Assembly: GCA_023249815.1 (NCBI GenBank)
Contig: JAHFBX010000113.1
Coordinates: 1 to 8,495 of the forward strand
Source: Candidatus Eiseniibacteriota bacterium
Lineage (GTDB): Bacteria > Eisenbacteria > RBG-16-71-46
Length of the DNA: 8,495 nt
Direction of reading: 5' to 3'
Shown here in pieces: positions 5,761 through 8,495 of this stretch (within the stretch, counting starts at the first letter, position 1; each line of letters opens with the position of its first letter). The position numbers and the translations under genes were made by a program. The notes under the pieces are model-generated. The model was not told the DNA's origin. It ran no database searches and saw nothing but the letters and a program-made list of their open reading frames with translations.

Positions 5761-6950
5761 GCGCCATCTACGCTGATCACGCCGCCACGACGCGACCCGC
5801 ACCCGAAGTCGTGGACGCCATGCTGCCATGGCTCGGGGAGCGATTCGGCAACGCCTCGAGCGTGCACACCCGCGGAGAGGCGGCTCGCGACGCCATCGAA
5901 CGCGCGCGGCTCGAGGTGGCGCGGCTCATGGGCGCCCAGTCGGAAGAGATCGTGTTCACCGCGACCGGAAGCGAGTCCAACAACCTGGCGCTCCAGGGCG
6001 CGATGCGCGCCGCGTCACCGACGCGCCGCCGGCTCGTCACCACGGCGATCGAGCACCCCTCGGTGCTCGCCACGGCGCGCGCGCTCGAGGCCGAGGGCTT
6101 CGCGCTCACCGTGGTGCCCGTGCGGCCAAATGGCGCCGTGGATCCCGACGAACTCGCGGCGGTACTCGGCGACGACGTGGCGCTCGTGAGCGTGATGGCG
6201 GTGAACAACGAGACCGGAGTGGTGCAGCCGGTCGAGGAGATCGGACCGCTCGTCAGGGCGAGCGGCGCGCTGTTCCACGTGGACGCGGTGCAGGCTCCGG
6301 GCAAGCTCGGGATCTCCGTGGACGGCTGGCAGGCCGACCTGACGAGCGTCGCGGCGCACAAGTTCCACGGGCCGCAGGGCGCCGCCGCGCTGTTCGTGCG
6401 CCGCCGCACGCGGCTGGTACCGCTCGTGCACGGCGGCCGGCACGAACGCGACCGGCGCGCCGGCACCGAGAACCTCGCGGCCATCGTGGGCATGGGCGTG
6501 GCGGCGGCGCGCGCGCGCGACGGACTCGCGAGTGGCGGGAGCGAGCCGACCTCCGGAAGCGTGTCACGAGTGACCCACCTGGGCGAGCGGCTGCTGGCGC
6601 TCGTGCTGTCGCGTGTCGCGAACACCACGCTGAACGGCGACCTGAACCGCCGCGTCGGCGGCGTGGTCAACGTTTGTTTCGTGGGAGTGGATGGCGAGGC
6701 TGTGCTGCACGAGCTCGATCGCCTCGGCATCCAGGTCTCCACCGGCAGCGCCTGCAGCAGCGGCGAAGCGGGTCCGAGCCACGTGCTCACCGCGATGGGA
6801 CTGCGCCCCGAGGACGCGCACGCGAGCGTGCGGTTCTCGCTCGGCGAAGACAACGACGAGGCCCAGGTGGAGCGCATCGGCGAACTGCTGCCGCCCGTGA
6901 TCGAGCGGCTGCGCGCGCTCGCCGGGCCGGGGTTGGAGAGGTCCGCTTGA
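5757..6950 (+). CDS. iscS: Cysteine desulfurase (IscS/NifS type)
   Basis: 397-residue PLP enzyme that takes sulfur from L-cysteine as an enzyme-bound persulfide and supplies Fe-S cluster assembly. Visible features: YADHAATTRPAPEVVDAML at the N-terminus, NASSVHTRG, TATGSESNNLAL, AIEHPSVL with the PLP-stacking His100, VNNETGVVQPVEEIG, HVDAVQAPGK, SVAAHKFHGPQG with the PLP Schiff-base Lys202, RRAGTEN, and the active loop STGSACSSGEAGPSHVLTAMG with catalytic Cys333. The class I loop is complete. The usual G-G-G before QERGRRAGTEN reads G-G-R here (HGGRHERDRRAGTEN), a minor change. A Gly/Ser-rich stretch (GLASGGSEPTSGSVSRVTH) fills a variable surface helix region. The gene overlaps mrp by 4 nt. 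IscS and NifS cannot be told apart from sequence alone; the symbol marks the class I desulfurase family. Confidence 0.93.
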   Translation: MSAIYADHAATTRPAPEVVDAMLPWLGERFGNASSVHTRGEAARDAIERARLEVARLMGAQSEEIVFTATGSESNNLALQGAMRAASPTRRRLVTTAIEHPSVLATARALEAEGFALTVVPVRPNGAVDPDELAAVLGDDVALVSVMAVNNETGVVQPVEEIGPLVRASGALFHVDAVQAPGKLGISVDGWQADLTSVAAHKFHGPQGAAALFVRRRTRLVPLVHGGRHERDRRAGTENLAAIVGMGVAAARARDGLASGGSEPTSGSVSRVTHLGERLLALVLSRVANTTLNGDLNRRVGGVVNVCFVGVDGEAVLHELDRLGIQVSTGSACSSGEAGPSHVLTAMGLRPEDAHASVRFSLGEDNDEAQVERIGELLPPVIERLRALAGPGLERSA

Positions 6951-6962
6951 GTTTGGGATGGA

Positions 6963-6982
6963 CCCGTCCCACCTGGGACGGG
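6963..6982 (+). repeat. Perfect 8-bp hairpin in the iscS-pdxS gap
   Basis: CCCGTCCC (6963-6970), loop ACCT, GGGACGGG (6975-6982), 12 nt after the iscS stop. It is G+C-rich and stable, but the sequence that follows is C-rich, not T-rich, so it is a poor intrinsic terminator. A second palindrome, CCCGCCGGCGGG (6987-6998), follows at once. Likely roles are a partial terminator, an mRNA-stabilising 3' end, or a processing point that separates Fe-S gene expression from pdx gene expression. Confidence 0.5.
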
Positions 6983-7035
6983 CGCCCCCGCCGGCGGGCC
7001 GCGGGTGGCGAGGGGTCGAACAGGAGGATGCAGCC

Positions 7036-8028
7036 ATGAAGCGCACGAAACACAGTCGGAGCGGCGCGCCAGCCGCGCACCGGAACGGCGACCGCACGCC
7101 GCCGCCGCCGCCGGCGTCGCTGGCCGAGGCGTTCCGGTTGAAGGTGGGGCTGGCCGAGATGCTGAAGGGCGGCGTCATCATGGACGTCATGAATGCCGAG
7201 CAGGCCGAGATCGCGCAGGAGGCCGGCGCCGCTGCGGTGATGGCGCTCGAGCGCATCCCGTCGCAGATCCGGAAGCACGGCGGTGTGGCGCGCATGAGCG
7301 ACCCGTCCATGATCCGCCGCATCCAGGCGGTGGTGGACATCCCGGTCATGGCGAAATGCCGCATCGGGCACATCGTCGAAGCGCAGATCCTCGAAGCGCT
7401 CGAGATCGACTTCGTGGACGAATCCGAGGTGCTGACGCCGGCCGATGAGGCGAATCACGTTTGGAAGCACGAGTTCAAGGTGCCGTTCGTGTGCGGCTGC
7501 CGAGACCTCGGCGAGGCGTTGCGCCGCATCGGCGAGGGCGCCGCGATGATCCGCACCAAGGGCGAAGCCGGGACGGGCAACGTCGTGGAGGCCGTGCGCC
7601 ACATGCGCGCGGTGGTCTCACACATGAAGCGGCTCACCACGCTCACCGCCGACGAGCTCATGGCCGAGGCCAAGACCTTAGGCGCGCCGTTCGAGCTGGT
7701 GCGCGAGGTGGCCCGCACGGGTCGGCTGCCGGTGCCGAACTTCGCCGCGGGCGGCGTGGCGACGCCGGCGGACGCCGCGCTCATGATGAAGCTGGGCGCC
7801 GAGGCCGTGTTCGTGGGCTCGGGGATCTTCGAGGTGGGCGACGCCGACAAGCCGCGCGACGCGCGCAAGGACCAGGCGCGCATGGCGGGCGCCATCGTCC
7901 AGGCGGTCGCGAACTGGGATCGTCCGGACCTCTTGAAGGACATCAGCACCGGCCTGCCGCAGGCCATGCGTGGCATCTCGCTCGAGACGCTGTCCGAGGG
8001 CGAGCTGCTTGCCAAGCGTGGCTGGTGA
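7036..8028 (+). CDS. pdxS: PLP synthase subunit PdxS (lyase/synthase)
   Basis: 330-residue subunit that makes pyridoxal 5'-phosphate from ribose 5-phosphate, glyceraldehyde 3-phosphate and ammonia, as a dodecamer with the glutaminase PdxT. Highly conserved blocks are present: LKVGLAEMLKGGVIMDVMNA (Asp50), VMALERIPSQIRKHGGVARM, VMAKCRIGH (Lys107), DESEVLTPADE, FVCGCRDLGEALRRI, AAMIRTKGEAGTGNVVEAVR (Lys175), and GGVATPADAALMM, GAEAVFVGSGIF. The three catalytic residues all lie 26 positions later than Asp24, Lys81 and Lys149 of Bacillus subtilis PdxS, so the only length change ahead of them is an N-terminal extension. That extension is basic and ends in five consecutive CCG proline codons (7099-7113). 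ATG 7036 has a strong AGGAGG (7022-7027) 8 nt upstream. pdxT follows after 10 nt. Confidence 0.97.
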   Translation: MKRTKHSRSGAPAAHRNGDRTPPPPPASLAEAFRLKVGLAEMLKGGVIMDVMNAEQAEIAQEAGAAAVMALERIPSQIRKHGGVARMSDPSMIRRIQAVVDIPVMAKCRIGHIVEAQILEALEIDFVDESEVLTPADEANHVWKHEFKVPFVCGCRDLGEALRRIGEGAAMIRTKGEAGTGNVVEAVRHMRAVVSHMKRLTTLTADELMAEAKTLGAPFELVREVARTGRLPVPNFAAGGVATPADAALMMKLGAEAVFVGSGIFEVGDADKPRDARKDQARMAGAIVQAVANWDRPDLLKDISTGLPQAMRGISLETLSEGELLAKRGW

Positions 8029-8038
8029 GAAACGTCGG

Positions 8039-8495
8039 GTGAGCCGGCGGGCGGCCGCACCCTCCCGCGCGCGCCGGCCGCGCGCGGCTGCGATACACGC
8101 CGCGCACGCCGCAGCTGGCGCGAAGCCCGCGAGGTCGTCGCGCGCCCCACGCGTCGGCGTGCTGAGCCTGCAGGGTGACTTCGCGCTGCACTCGGCGGCG
8201 CTTCGCGACGCGGGAGCCGAGCCGGTGCGGGTGTCGCTGCCCGAGCACCTGGAGGGACTCGAGGCACTGATCCTGCCGGGTGGCGAGTCCTCCACGATGC
8301 TCCGGCTGCTGGACTCCACCGGGCTCCGCGAGCCGCTGGAGCGGTTCGTACGCGAGCGGCCCGTGCTCGGCACCTGCGCGGGGCTGCTGCTGCTGGCGCG
8401 TGACGCCGACCGCCTCCCGTGTCCCACGCTCGGCGTGCTCGACATCAGTGCCAAGCGGAACGCTTGGGGCCGGCAGGTCCATTCGTTCACTGCGA
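8039..8495 (+). CDS. pdxT: PLP synthase glutaminase subunit PdxT, 3' partial
   Basis: Glutamine amidotransferase that releases ammonia from glutamine and channels it to PdxS. The frame shows VGVLSLQGDFALHSAALRDA, LILPGGESSTMLRLL (the glutamine-binding PGGESST loop), VLGTCAGLLLLA with nucleophile Cys113, and LDISAKRNAWGRQVHSF near the edge. The catalytic His-Glu pair lies beyond the window. GTG 8039 is the proposed start: it is in frame, 10 nt after pdxS, and GGTGAG (8024-8029), which overlaps the pdxS stop, can serve as the ribosome-binding site. This gives an Ala/Arg-rich extension of about 37 residues ahead of the usual N-terminus. No other ATG, GTG or TTG lies between this and the conserved core, although GTG 8159 falls within the first beta strand. 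Family identity is very sure; the exact start is less so. Confidence 0.93.
   Translation, partial: MSRRAAAPSRARRPRAAAIHAAHAAAGAKPARSSRAPRVGVLSLQGDFALHSAALRDAGAEPVRVSLPEHLEGLEALILPGGESSTMLRLLDSTGLREPLERFVRERPVLGTCAGLLLLARDADRLPCPTLGVLDISAKRNAWGRQVHSFTA

Noticed and set aside
6505..6520. Alternating GC tract (also in the phosphoesterase gene near 2967-2976) as possible Z-DNA
   Set aside because: Encodes ordinary Ala/Arg codons in G+C-rich genes; nothing beyond base composition supports a structural role.
6563..6574. Short inverted repeat GTCAC-GA-GTGAC inside iscS
   Set aside because: It lies within coding sequence, is only 12 nt long, and dyads of this size are expected by chance in a window this long.
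4606..7039. Long antisense and alternate-frame open frames over mrp and iscS (for example 4606-5829 minus, 5777-6877 minus, 5828-7039 plus)
   Set aside because: They are Arg/Ala/Pro/His- or Ser-rich translations without motifs, overlapping genes that are certain. Such shadows are expected where third codon positions are mostly G or C.

Overview
High-GC bacterial window (roughly two thirds G+C or more by eye) with densely packed genes, GTG and TTG starts, and no rRNA, tRNA, CRISPR array or insertion sequence that I can see. The codon pattern, plus a small secreted DUF4114-like protein ending in a short basic W-G-x-L-K-x-x-[FY]-R tail, suggests an uncultured high-GC lineage (for example Eisenbacteria-like or another FCB-affiliated phylum). 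That placement is an inference with low confidence.

Layout. (1) Positions 1-1301, plus strand: rarA (mgsA), the replication-associated AAA+ ATPase. It enters from the left edge and is interrupted by two in-frame TAG codons (1017 and 1086); recognisable RarA sequence continues in the same frame to a third TAG at 1299. (2) Positions 1302-1553: non-coding, with hairpins and one consensus DnaA box. (3) Positions 1554-2255, plus: secreted DUF4114-like protein, closed by a good intrinsic terminator at 2287-2322. (4) Positions 2319-4137, minus: a two-gene unit of a radical SAM protein with a Cys-rich C-terminus, followed with an 8-nt overlap by a calcineurin-like phosphoesterase that lacks the D-x-H metal motif. 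(5) Positions 4138-4310: divergent intergenic region with a possible promoter and a strongly structured leader. (6) Positions 4311-8495, plus: a probable operon of a NifU C-terminal-type Fe-S scaffold, a 38-residue one-helix membrane ORF, a Mrp/ApbC Fe-S carrier ATPase, an IscS/NifS cysteine desulfurase, then pdxS and the start of pdxT (cut by the right edge).

The right half forms a coherent module. The cysteine desulfurase supplies sulfur, the NifU-type protein holds a nascent cluster, and Mrp transfers it. PdxS/PdxT make the PLP that the cysteine desulfurase needs. The divergent radical SAM enzyme would itself be a client for Fe-S clusters. The parts most worth a second look are the doubly interrupted rarA, the radical SAM plus metal-site-deficient phosphoesterase pair, the small membrane ORF lying in frame behind the scaffold's TAG stop, and the structured leader of the Fe-S operon.
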